This document shows positions 1 to 7,226 of a DNA stretch of 16,716 bases, in pieces. Every line of letters begins with the position of its first letter. Position 1 is the first letter of the stretch. Below the pieces are notes generated by a model. That model was not told the DNA's origin. It searched no databases and worked only from the letters and a program-made list of their open reading frames with translations. Source of the stretch: a bacterium (GTDB lineage Bacteria; Desulfobacterota; Deferrisomatia; Deferrisomatales; BM512); contig SRXB01000012.1 of the NCBI GenBank assembly GCA_009724975.1, positions 1 through 16,716 of the forward strand, written 5' to 3'. The position numbers and the translations under genes were made by a program.

Positions 1-2066
1 TTGTATTCGTCGGCGAGGCGCTTGTAGACAGCGGCGGCCTTTTCCTCCTTGCCGAGCTTGCGAAGGTCTTCTGCGGCCCTGTAAAGGGCTATCTGAGCCG
101 CCTCCCCCTCTGGGAATTCATCCACCATGCGGAAGAAGTGGCGGGCGGCCGCGTCGAGGTCGCCGCGAGCCTCGGCCTCCTCAGCCTGCTTGAATATGGA
201 GAAAGAGATGAGTTTCAGCGCCCTGTCCAGCGTCTCTTCCGAGGGTTTCTTCTTCTTGGCCCTGCGCGCCCACTCCTCCGCCTCGACGAAGTTGTTTTCG
301 CGGAAATAGGAGCGCGCAACGCGTTCGGTGGCATCGGCGCACAAAGGATTTTGTCCGAACTCTTCCGAGAGCTTTATGAAGGCGCTCCTGGCCTCGGCGA
401 ATTTCTCGGCCTCGAAGGCTATTTCGCCAGCCGCGAAGAGTATCTTCGGCACCAGCGCCGAGTCGGGGTTCAGCTCCACGTAGCGCCAGTGGGCGGCGAG
501 GTATTCGTCGAGGCAGGAGGGGTCTTCCTTGTAAAGAAGGCCCAAAACCTCGACCCGCTTGTAAGAGGCGTTCTCGCGGTGGGAGGTGAATTCCTGGTTG
601 TCGGAGACTTCCTTGTAAAGGTCGACGGATTTCCTGTATTTGCCCGCCTCTTTGTAGGCCTGCGCGCAGGAATTGGCCATCTCGTAGCCGTCCTCCGTCG
701 CCACTCCGAAGAGCTCGCGGTAGCGCTCGTATTGCTCAATGGCGGTCTCTACCGCCCCCTCGCCCCTTTGCGAGCGGCTGTGGCGGTAGACGGCGGCGAG
801 GCGGATTCCCTTTTCCAGTACCTTGTCGCGCTCGGCGCCAAGCGCCTCGCCGTTTTTGGCGTCCCACTCGGTCCCCTTGCGGTAGCGGTCGTACCAGCTT
901 TGCCTGCGGCCATTAGCCGATTCGGCGTTTTGGAGGGCAAGCCAGGCGGTTATTATGTTTTGCTCCATCACGAGGGCGGAAGGGGTAAGAGGATACGCCT
1001 CTACGCAGGCCACGTAGGCGGAGACGGCGTCGGCGTGGCGGCTGGCCTCCATGTAGAGGTCGCCCAGCTTCCTGAAGAGGGCGTCGCCGTATTCCTTCCC
1101 CGCTTCGCGTCCGGCGAGGTATTTTTTCACCCCTTCCACTCCGCCCCATTCCAGAAAGCACTTTCCGGCAATGTCCAGCGTCTCCACCTTCAGGTTTTCC
1201 GCCGTGGGCGCATTGTCGTCGAGTATCTGGGAGAAGACCCCCACCGCCGTCTGGTAATCGTCCAGCTTGTAATGGCTCCAGCCGAGCTTGTAGAGCGTTT
1301 TCTGGCGGTATTCCTCCCTCTTGCTGGCGAGGACCGCCTTGTACTGGACTATCGCCTCCTTGTATTGCCCGAGGTTGAAGGCCGCCTCGCCCATGCGCAT
1401 GTGGATTTCGGTGGCGTAAGGGGTGTCGGGAGAGAGTTCGAGCACCTTGCCGTAATAGCGGGCCGAGAGAACGACCTCGCCCTCCTCGCTGTAAAGGTAG
1501 CCGAGGTTGTACATCGCGGTGAGCGCCTGCTCGCTCTTTGGGTAATTGTCGGCCAGCCGCCTGTAATAGCCTATGGTGCGGGGGTAGCGGTCGCCGGGGA
1601 GGATTCCGCCCTCGGTCCCCTCCTCGTAGGATTTTTTAAGGGCCCCCTCCTCTTCGCGGTAGGCTAGTTCGGCGAGGCGCAGCAATATTTCAGGCTTTCT
1701 AGCCTCCGGCGTGCCGGGAAGGTCAAGAAGGCTTTGATATTTTTGAAGGACCGCGCTCTCGGTAACCGCCTTTTTCCTTACCCCGCCAGCCTCTTTTTTC
1801 TTCTCGATAGCCGCCAGCTTCTCGGAAGCGCGCTCTCGGGCCTCCTTCAAGGATTTTGGCCTCTCGCTCTTAATCTTGGTCGTGGTCTCCTCGACGCTGG
1901 GCTTTTTGAGCTTTACGTTGAACTGCGGCTCGCCCGCCGGTTCCGAGGTGGAGGCCGCCTCCTCCTTCTTCTCCTCGGCGGGGGCGGGCGGAGCCACCGT
2001 GACCGGCGCGGAAACGCAACCCCACAAAAGGGCCGAGGCTGTGAAAACGGCTATGTATCTTCTCAT
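1..2066 (-). CDS. TPR-repeat outer-membrane lipoprotein (3' end beyond window)
   Basis: The open frame starts with ATG at 2064-2066 and runs without a stop to the left edge, so at least 688 residues are present and the C-terminus is missing. The N-terminus is a short basic signal sequence ending in a lipobox-like LWGC, with the candidate lipidated cysteine at residue 17; Trp at -2 is unusual but tolerable. The next residue is Val, not Asp, which favours outer-membrane sorting. A Pro/Glu/Lys-rich linker (about 20-75) leads into a long helical array with repeated TPR-like units, for example around LGYLYSEEGE, MGEAAFNLGQYKEAI, LGWSHYKLDDYQTAV and AGEIAFEAEKFAEAR. TPR arrays are protein-protein scaffolds, and no catalytic motif is visible. 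The start overlaps the stop of the upstream TPR gene as ATGA, implying translational coupling. TPR lipoproteins of the myxobacterial gliding (Glt) complex look similar in outline, but that assignment is only a hypothesis. Confidence 0.85.
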   Translation of the reverse strand, partial: MRRYIAVFTASALLWGCVSAPVTVAPPAPAEEKKEEAASTSEPAGEPQFNVKLKKPSVEETTTKIKSERPKSLKEARERASEKLAAIEKKKEAGGVRKKAVTESAVLQKYQSLLDLPGTPEARKPEILLRLAELAYREEEGALKKSYEEGTEGGILPGDRYPRTIGYYRRLADNYPKSEQALTAMYNLGYLYSEEGEVVLSARYYGKVLELSPDTPYATEIHMRMGEAAFNLGQYKEAIVQYKAVLASKREEYRQKTLYKLGWSHYKLDDYQTAVGVFSQILDDNAPTAENLKVETLDIAGKCFLEWGGVEGVKKYLAGREAGKEYGDALFRKLGDLYMEASRHADAVSAYVACVEAYPLTPSALVMEQNIITAWLALQNAESANGRRQSWYDRYRKGTEWDAKNGEALGAERDKVLEKGIRLAAVYRHSRSQRGEGAVETAIEQYERYRELFGVATEDGYEMANSCAQAYKEAGKYRKSVDLYKEVSDNQEFTSHRENASYKRVEVLGLLYKEDPSCLDEYLAAHWRYVELNPDSALVPKILFAAGEIAFEAEKFAEARSAFIKLSEEFGQNPLCADATERVARSYFRENNFVEAEEWARRAKKKKPSEETLDRALKLISFSIFKQAEEAEARGDLDAAARHFFRMVDEFPEGEAAQIALYRAAEDLRKLGKEEKAAAVYKRLADEY

Positions 2067-3889
2067 TGATCGGTATTCCCCGATTTTTCGTTCTGTGTCT
2101 GGAGGAGGTGCAGGGCCTGCGCCTCGTCCATCGCTATCTGGTCGCCACGCAGCTTGACCGCCTTCATCTTCTCCGAAAGGGTTCTTCTCGTCCTGGCCAC
2201 CAGCGTCGCCCTCGCCTCGGCCTGCGAGGCGGCGAGCCCTTCGCCCGCCTTTTTAGAACGCTCGGAAAGGGCGGCCACCTTAACCTCCATTTCGGAGAGC
2301 TTCTTTCTCTCGTCGGCCAGTATCCGGCGGGCGTCCTTTAGAGGCGTGCGCAGGTAGAGTATCTCTTTTTTGCGAGATTCGAGTATGCGCATAAGCTCTT
2401 TTTCGCGAACCGAGACGCGGGCCTTGAGCCCTTCGAGGAAGATAAGCTGGCTTTGGGTAAGGGCCGAGCCGACCTCGCCGAGCTTTTTCCACATCGCCTC
2501 GACTTTTTTCCGAAGGGGGTCCGGCGACGAATCCCACATGGCGTTCTCCGAAATGGTCTTGAGCGCCCTTTCGGTCCACCCCATTACCTTCATCAGCTTT
2601 TCCTGGCGCGCCATCAGCCCTTCTATGCGGGGCCTCTCCTCTTTGGGGAAGAGGGAGCCGACCTGGATGAGATCGAGGTACTGGTAAAGCTCCCCGTCCA
2701 TCTTCACGAGTTCGGCGTCCATCGCGTCGAGGCGCTTCTCGGCTTCGTTAAGCCCCTTTTCCACCGCGTCGAGACGGGATTTCCTCAACTTTACGGCCTC
2801 GGCTACGAGGGTGAAGTCTTCGCCTAGCGAATCAGCCCTCTTTTGTAGCACCGAGGCCTGGGAATCGAGCAGGGAGGACCAGCCGCCGGACATTGAGAGC
2901 GGCGAAGGGGCTATCTCTCCCGCAAGGGCGCCTTCCCAGGTTATCGACCACTCCTCGGCGGTCAGGCGGGCGGTGGCGTAGCTGTCGGCGGCCTCCTCGA
3001 AATATTCGTTGCGCTCGAAGACGCGGCCCATCGCCCACTGGTCTTCGTGGGCGTTCTCGGGATCGGCGGCCATGGCCGTCTCGAAAGAGGCCAGCGCCCT
3101 CACCTTGTCGCCCATCTCCAGACTGCACCAGCCGGTGGAGCGAAGGGCCTCGGCGTAATGGGGCGAACCATCTTTTATTAGGGAAAGCTGGCTTACTGCT
3201 AGTTTCAGAAGCTTTTCGCGCTGGTCTTTGGTCATGGAATCGCTGGTGACGGCGGCCTGGTAGATGATGCGGCCCCTGCGAAGGCGTATCTCGTCGGCCA
3301 GGGCCTTTCTCAGCGCCCTGTCGGGGTGTGAGCCCAGCGAATCCATCGCTTTGTCCAAAACCTGTATCGAGCCGGAGTAATCGCCCGCCGCATAGGTCAT
3401 TTGCGCCTGCGAGATGAGGGCGTAGGGCAGGTATTTGCCGCCCTTGACAGCCTCCAGCGCCTTTTTTGCCTCAGCCGGCTGGCTGAGGAGGAGAAAGCTT
3501 TGCCCCACGCGGTAATTCATAGAGTCGGGGTCGAGGAATTTTTGCGCCTGGCTCGCCTTGAACGCGTCGGCAACCTTCTGGTAGTTGCCGCGCTCGAACT
3601 CGTAGGCCACCACCCGCTCAAGGGCGGGTCCGTTGAAGGAGCCCTTGGTGGAGGCGAGCGAGGAGAAAATCTTCATGGATTCCGGCACCATGCCGGTGTT
3701 TTGGAGCGCCAGCGCCCGAAAATAGGTTTCAGCCCTGCCCGCCTTCTCGTCGGAGGGCAAAAGGCGAAGCGCGTCCTCCCACCGCTCGCCGAGGGCGGCG
3801 GAGAGCCCCTCCTTTTGGGGGCTCAGGCCGAAGGCGCAGGGCGCCAGCGCGGCCAGGGCAATGAAAAGGGCAGTTACTCGGCGGACCAT
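2063..3889 (-). CDS. Exported TPR and coiled-coil protein, function unknown
   Basis: This 608-residue protein has a Sec-type signal peptide (basic MVRR, hydrophobic core, small residues near 18-21), so it should lie in the periplasm. LAPC is present, but Pro at -1 argues against a lipobox. Residues about 25-310 form a TPR-like helical array (units near YFRALALQNTG, YALISQAQMTYAAGDY, ALRSTGWCSLEMGDKVRA and WAMGRVFERNEYFEEAA). A linker rich in Ser, Gly and Pro (about 323-337) is followed by long charged helices predicted as coiled coil, roughly 350-405 and 485-600. No enzyme motif is visible. The start lies 16 bases inside the preceding gene, with GAGGG about 12 bases upstream, and the stop overlaps the next start (ATGA). 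It probably forms a complex with its operon neighbours. A functional analogy to TPR proteins of Glt or other Tol-like machines is possible but not demonstrated. Confidence 0.88.
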   Translation of the reverse strand: MVRRVTALFIALAALAPCAFGLSPQKEGLSAALGERWEDALRLLPSDEKAGRAETYFRALALQNTGMVPESMKIFSSLASTKGSFNGPALERVVAYEFERGNYQKVADAFKASQAQKFLDPDSMNYRVGQSFLLLSQPAEAKKALEAVKGGKYLPYALISQAQMTYAAGDYSGSIQVLDKAMDSLGSHPDRALRKALADEIRLRRGRIIYQAAVTSDSMTKDQREKLLKLAVSQLSLIKDGSPHYAEALRSTGWCSLEMGDKVRALASFETAMAADPENAHEDQWAMGRVFERNEYFEEAADSYATARLTAEEWSITWEGALAGEIAPSPLSMSGGWSSLLDSQASVLQKRADSLGEDFTLVAEAVKLRKSRLDAVEKGLNEAEKRLDAMDAELVKMDGELYQYLDLIQVGSLFPKEERPRIEGLMARQEKLMKVMGWTERALKTISENAMWDSSPDPLRKKVEAMWKKLGEVGSALTQSQLIFLEGLKARVSVREKELMRILESRKKEILYLRTPLKDARRILADERKKLSEMEVKVAALSERSKKAGEGLAASQAEARATLVARTRRTLSEKMKAVKLRGDQIAMDEAQALHLLQTQNEKSGNTDQ

Positions 3890-4389
3890 TGAGCGGCGCC
3901 GCCCTCGAAGGTGACTATCCAGGTGTTCAGCTTGGCCCTTTCGACGTTGATTTTAGAGGACTGGGGCACAACGGAGCCCATCGGGTAAAAGAGCGCCTTG
4001 TGTTCGCCCGCGCCGAGCCGCAGTTCTGAAAGCTCAAGAGGCAGGTCCGATCCGAGGACGTTTAGCTCCGCCGCGGTGAAGGGCCTTGAGAGGAGCATCT
4101 TGCCGTCCACCTCCAAAAAGACCCCCTTGTCGGCAAAATCGCTGGTTTTCCCCTTAAGGTAGACTCTCACCGCGCCCGTCTCCCCCTCAAGCATCTCCTT
4201 GGTGAGGTTTTCAAGCTCGTAGCGGACCGAGGAGAGTTCCTTTGAGAGGCCCTCAAGGCGTTCCTCGAAGTTTTTGACGGAGGCTTCCGCCTTCGCGGAG
4301 TCCTCGGCCTCGCCCGCCAGGGCGGCGGGCAAAGATGCGAATCCCACGCCGAGCAGGAGTAAAAGTGCGATTAAAAACGTCTTTTTCAT
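3874..4389 (-). CDS. Small exported coiled-coil protein, function unknown
   Basis: This 171-residue protein opens with a clear Sec signal peptide (MKKTF, a leucine-rich core, then LPAALAG with probable cleavage after ALA near residue 25). A short Glu/Lys-rich amphipathic segment (about 28-70, NFEERLEGLSKELSSVRYEL) should form a coiled coil. The remaining about 100 residues alternate in a beta-like pattern (VRVYLKGK, GVFLEVDGKML, HKALFYPMG, NTWIVTFEGG), suggesting a compact beta domain. I do not recognise a family. AGGGG sits four bases before the ATG. The gene follows its upstream neighbour by 11 bases and overlaps the next gene by 16 bases, so it is firmly part of the envelope operon. By size and layout it could be a periplasmic adaptor for the larger TPR partners; that is inference. 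Confidence 0.85.
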   Translation of the reverse strand: MKKTFLIALLLLLGVGFASLPAALAGEAEDSAKAEASVKNFEERLEGLSKELSSVRYELENLTKEMLEGETGAVRVYLKGKTSDFADKGVFLEVDGKMLLSRPFTAAELNVLGSDLPLELSELRLGAGEHKALFYPMGSVVPQSSKINVERAKLNTWIVTFEGGAAQWSAE

Positions 4390-4400
4390 ATCGCCCCTTT

Positions 4401-5699
4401 TTAGGGTTTCAAGGCGAACCAGCGGGAGCCCTCGCCCAAGATCTTTCTGGGGCCGATTATTTTTCCCGTTCTGGACAGTTTGTCGCCTGGGTTTTCAAGC
4501 AGGTATAAAAAGGCGTTGGCGCCATCCCCGAAGTCGGAGAAGCACCGCACCTCTATCTCAAGTTTCGAGGGGTCTTTCGCCGTCAGGGCGCTCGACCTGC
4601 GCCCACCTTCCCCGTCAAAGAGGATTTTGACACCTTCGGCGGCGGTGGGAGAGACCGTGGGGTCGGCGTCCTGTGGCTGGGTGTGGCCCGAGCGGCGCCA
4701 GCCGTGCAGGTCGAGGTCGGCCTTCGCACCCTCCCAGAAGAGGACCGCGATGAGCGCCGGTGGTTCGCCCGTGTCGGCTGGAATCTCTATCGACGGGCCG
4801 ACCGACTTGTTGCCCTTCTGGTCTATTCCCTGGGAGTAGGCCTTGACGGGGTATGGAAGAAGGGCCGCGTAGATTTCGAATTTACCGTTCTCGACATCCG
4901 CCGGATAGGGAAAGGGACCGGCCCAAACTGTGACGCGTGGGATTCCGGTCGGGGCCTTGCCCGATATTCTCGCGTAGCCCGACTCGACGGCCTCGATTTT
5001 CAGCGAGAGGCCGGGGGTTTCGGGGGTTTTGTCGAAACGTGCGGTCCTGGTGAAGTTTTCGCCCCTGAAAGTGCCGCCGAAAGGCAGTTGCCCCTCCTTG
5101 GCCCCAAATTCATAGGCCACCAGCACATCGGTCGATTCGGCCTCCCAAACCGTCAGCCCCTCCTCCCCCTCGGTGGCGAAGAGTATGTTTCTGGCGTCAG
5201 AGGCCCTTATGAAGGTGACTTTGTTGCTTAGCCGCTCGTCTGGCATCGGCTCAATCACCATCGCGGCGCTTTTGGGCCCCTGTGGGGCGGGAGGAGGCGG
5301 ATTATAGGGGAATATCTCCAGAACCGACTCGGTTTTCGCCGCCAGCTCGCCCGCGGAGGCGCAGTAAAAGCGGGCTCGTTCGATTTTAAGCTCAGCCGAG
5401 AGCTTTTGCGCGGCGTTAATGGCGTACTGCAGGCCCAGGGAGCGGTTGAGGAGCTTTGGCCCCATAGTATCGGTGTTGCCGACTATGAGCACCGATTTTC
5501 CGGAGGAGATAAGGCCGTTTACCGCGCCCAACAGCTCCTGGGGGAATTTCTTCTCGTTTAAAAGCCTTACCGGCAGAGTACCCGAGGGTTTGGCCAGGTT
5601 TTGGGGAAGCTCGTCGAGCACCACGGGGCCGGAGACGAAGGCCCCGAGGGCCGAGGCCGCGAAGAAGAGCGCGAAGAGGAAGGCGAAAAGTTTTTTCAT
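4401..5699 (-). CDS. Exported protein with OmpA-like and YfaP/DUF2135-like regions
   Basis: This 432-residue protein has a signal peptide of about 19 residues (MKKLF, Phe-rich core, ASALGA). Residues about 40-130 resemble an OmpA/Pal C-terminal domain: VLIVGNTDTMG, then N84, then an alpha-helical stretch and a CASAGE segment. The Asp that binds diaminopimelate in this family appears to be D77, but the paired Arg about 15 residues later is Tyr (Y92). A Pro-rich linker (134-141) leads to a middle region of beta character with Ig-like phrasing (about 155-310). The C-terminus (about 316-432) carries FWEGAKADLDLH, reminiscent of the W..D.DLDLH motif of YfaP/DUF2135 domains. The start overlaps the UGPase stop as ATGA, and its Shine-Dalgarno GGAGG lies in the UGPase tail. 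It is probably periplasmic. The domain calls were made by eye and the molecular role is unknown. Confidence 0.82.
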   Translation of the reverse strand: MKKLFAFLFALFFAASALGAFVSGPVVLDELPQNLAKPSGTLPVRLLNEKKFPQELLGAVNGLISSGKSVLIVGNTDTMGPKLLNRSLGLQYAINAAQKLSAELKIERARFYCASAGELAAKTESVLEIFPYNPPPPAPQGPKSAAMVIEPMPDERLSNKVTFIRASDARNILFATEGEEGLTVWEAESTDVLVAYEFGAKEGQLPFGGTFRGENFTRTARFDKTPETPGLSLKIEAVESGYARISGKAPTGIPRVTVWAGPFPYPADVENGKFEIYAALLPYPVKAYSQGIDQKGNKSVGPSIEIPADTGEPPALIAVLFWEGAKADLDLHGWRRSGHTQPQDADPTVSPTAAEGVKILFDGEGGRRSSALTAKDPSKLEIEVRCFSDFGDGANAFLYLLENPGDKLSRTGKIIGPRKILGEGSRWFALKP

Positions 5700-7078
5700 C
5701 GCCCCTCCACCACCGAGCCGTCGGCTATTTGCACTTTTTCGCCCTCTTTAGCCTTCAGGCAGACCTCGCCGATTATCTTTACCCCCTTGCCGAAGGCGAC
5801 ATCGCCGCGAACCTTTAGGGAAAGGGCCTTTTGGAGACTCAAGGGGTGCGGTATGCGGGCGTCGAGGTCATCCACAGCGCCGAAAAAGGCGGGGTCGAGG
5901 TCTACAAGGGGCTGCGGAAGGGCAAAATCCCGCTCCGGCGCAGGTTCCAGAGGCGATTTTTCGCCCTCTGCGTAGAGGTCGCTGCGCCTCAGGAGGAAAT
6001 CGTTGGTGGTTTTGACCGGAGCGAACCGCTCGCGCCCCACCACTATCGCCGCCGCCCCCTCGAAGGAGCCTATCGCCGACCCCATGGCCGTCTCAAGCTG
6101 GATGACGGGGGTTTTGGCGACGGTTTTCCTGTTTATTATGAGGGGCAGGTCGAGGTGGCCCTTTTCAAGTCGCTCTTTGAGGGCCCTAAGGTCGATCCAC
6201 AGGCTGTTGGTGTTGAAGACGCTAAAGCGGCCTATGTCCTGGAAGTCGGCGGCGTGCTCTTCGTCCACCTGCGCCAGTTCAAGAAGTTCGAGCCTGCCGC
6301 CGTGGCGGACCACGGTGCCTCCCTTTACGTCGGCGGGGGTGCGGGCGGTTACTTCAAGGGCGAAGGGGATATTCTTTTCCTGGAGGAAGCCGAGTATGGA
6401 AGGGTCGGGCGAGGCGCCGAGGTTGTCGGCGTTGGAGACGAAGAGGTGCGTCTTGCCCGCGCAAAGGAGCTTATCCATCACGCCGGATATCTTCAGGGAT
6501 TGGTAAAGGTCGCCGTGTCCGGGGGGAGCCCATCCGGCGGGGTCGGTCGCCTCGCTGAAGAACCCCTTGCCGTCCTCCCGTATCCTCGGAAACTGGTTTT
6601 GCATGAAGCAGGAGGGTATTTCGCAGCCGCCGACCGTTACCGCCATCTCGTAGCGGCCAAGGGCCTCAAAGGTGTCGGCGTTGGTGGCGAAGGAGTTCAT
6701 GAAGACCAACGGTATCGCCGCGCCGTGGCGTTTGCGCAGCTTCAGAACGTGGCGGGCGAGCAGGTCCAGAAAGGTGAGGCCGTCCTTCACCGGAAGAAGG
6801 CTCTTGGCCCTGGTCATTTTCATCGTGGTCCCGAGCCCGCCGTTAAGCACGACCCAGGCGACCGCGCCCATCTCGGCACGCTCGGCGAACCCCTCGTTTT
6901 TCAGCTTCTGGTGGGGGACAAGGTCGGAGGGGTCTGGCGAGGATATTTCGCCCCACCGGACGAGCGAGCGTTCAGAGGCCTCATAACGCCCGTAGGCGCG
7001 CAGAAAAACCTCGGCTTCGCCAGCCGAGAGGCCGGCCAGCAGATAGCGCTCTTTTACCGCCTCTCCCATCAAGACCAA
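5696..7078 (-). CDS. UTP-glucose-1-phosphate uridylyltransferase, eukaryote-type (UDPGP family)
   Basis: The product makes UDP-glucose from UTP and glucose-1-phosphate in the cytoplasm, feeding glycan synthesis. The match is to the eukaryote-type UDPGP family (PF01704), not GalU: LNGGLGTTMK nucleotide loop (from about residue 78), AKSLLPVKDGLTFLDL, FMNSFATNADT, FMQNQFPRI, PPGHGDLY, FVSNADNLGA, FNTNSLWIDL, ETAMGSAI and RFAPVKTTNDFLL, then a C-terminal hexapeptide-like beta-helix tail (VRGDVAFGKGVKIIGEV). The loop differs from the AGGQGTRLG of UDP-GlcNAc pyrophosphorylases. At about 460 residues the length is normal. The start is uncertain: TTG at 7076-7078 lies nine bases after GGAGGG (7088-7093); ATG at 7067-7069 is 18 bases away; the longest frame begins with TTG at 7102, inside the leader. 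It is the first gene of the envelope operon and overlaps the next by ATGA. A uridylyltransferase for another sugar cannot be excluded. Confidence 0.93.
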   Translation of the reverse strand: MVLMGEAVKERYLLAGLSAGEAEVFLRAYGRYEASERSLVRWGEISSPDPSDLVPHQKLKNEGFAERAEMGAVAWVVLNGGLGTTMKMTRAKSLLPVKDGLTFLDLLARHVLKLRKRHGAAIPLVFMNSFATNADTFEALGRYEMAVTVGGCEIPSCFMQNQFPRIREDGKGFFSEATDPAGWAPPGHGDLYQSLKISGVMDKLLCAGKTHLFVSNADNLGASPDPSILGFLQEKNIPFALEVTARTPADVKGGTVVRHGGRLELLELAQVDEEHAADFQDIGRFSVFNTNSLWIDLRALKERLEKGHLDLPLIINRKTVAKTPVIQLETAMGSAIGSFEGAAAIVVGRERFAPVKTTNDFLLRRSDLYAEGEKSPLEPAPERDFALPQPLVDLDPAFFGAVDDLDARIPHPLSLQKALSLKVRGDVAFGKGVKIIGEVCLKAKEGEKVQIADGSVVEGR

Positions 7079-7087
7079 ACCCTTTGA

Positions 7088-7093
7088 CCCTCC
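7088..7093 (-). promoter_or_regulatory. Shine-Dalgarno GGAGGG for the uridylyltransferase gene
   Basis: GGAGGG on the minus strand is the strongest ribosome-binding match upstream of this gene. It is nine bases from TTG at 7076-7078 and 18 bases from the first ATG (7067-7069). Spacing therefore favours the TTG start, although a weaker AAAGGG (7080-7085) could serve the ATG. Confidence 0.6.
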
Positions 7094-7119
7094 TTTGCCC
7101 AATTCAATAAAAACATGTA

Positions 7120-7149
7120 ATTTGACCAGACAAAACGGGTTAGCGTCAA
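7120..7149 (-). promoter_or_regulatory. Candidate sigma-70 promoter of the uridylyltransferase/envelope operon
   Basis: On the minus strand TTGACG (7144-7149, five of six to the -35 consensus) is followed after 18 bases by TCAAAT (7120-7125, four of six to -10). It lies about 40 bases upstream of the probable start, in the AT-rich gap between divergent genes. TTGAC at 7122-7126 and GTCAA at 7145-7149 form an inverted pair with an 18-base spacer, which may be chance or an operator. Read by eye only. Confidence 0.35.
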
Positions 7150-7162
7150 GTAAGTAAGAAAT

Positions 7163-7190
7163 TTGTAAAAACTAAATTTTGCGATATTTT
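7163..7190 (+). promoter_or_regulatory. Candidate promoter for the small protein and fliA
   Basis: TTGTAA (7163-7168) and TATTTT (7185-7190) are separated by 16 bases within a strongly AT-rich stretch, unlike the GC-rich surroundings. Transcription would begin near 7197, upstream of the GTG start at 7227 and its Shine-Dalgarno. Both boxes are imperfect, so this is a weak call. Confidence 0.3.
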
Positions 7191-7216
7191 TTCGTCATGG
7201 GATTAAAACATTCCAC

Positions 7217-7220
7217 GGAG
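7217..7220 (+). promoter_or_regulatory. Shine-Dalgarno GGAG deciding a GTG start at 7227
   Basis: GGAG lies six bases before GTG at 7227-7229. The upstream in-frame candidates, TTG at 7179 and ATG at 7197, have no purine-rich motif before them, and TTG 7179 also falls between the -35 and -10 boxes of the candidate promoter. Confidence 0.55.
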
Positions 7221-7226
7221 ACGAAA

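Noticed and set aside
138..1667. 509-codon open frame on the plus strand
   Set aside because: It lies antisense to the TPR lipoprotein, whose frame gives coherent TPR repeats, a lipobox and an ATGA junction. The plus translation is low-complexity Val/Gly/Leu-rich, typical of a shadow in GC-rich DNA.
1..3889. Firm assignment of the two TPR proteins as gliding proteins GltE/GltC
   Set aside because: Only general architecture (lipobox, TPR, periplasmic location) agrees. TPR repeats are promiscuous, and the diagnostic neighbours (AglR/Q/S, GltA/B/H) are not in the window.
4683..5231. 182-codon plus-strand open frame
   Set aside because: It is antisense to the OmpA-like/YfaP-like gene, with no ribosome-binding site or recognisable domain.
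5831..7087. 418-codon open frame on the plus strand
   Set aside because: It is the mirror of the UDPGP gene, which matches family motifs throughout; the plus translation shows no known motif.
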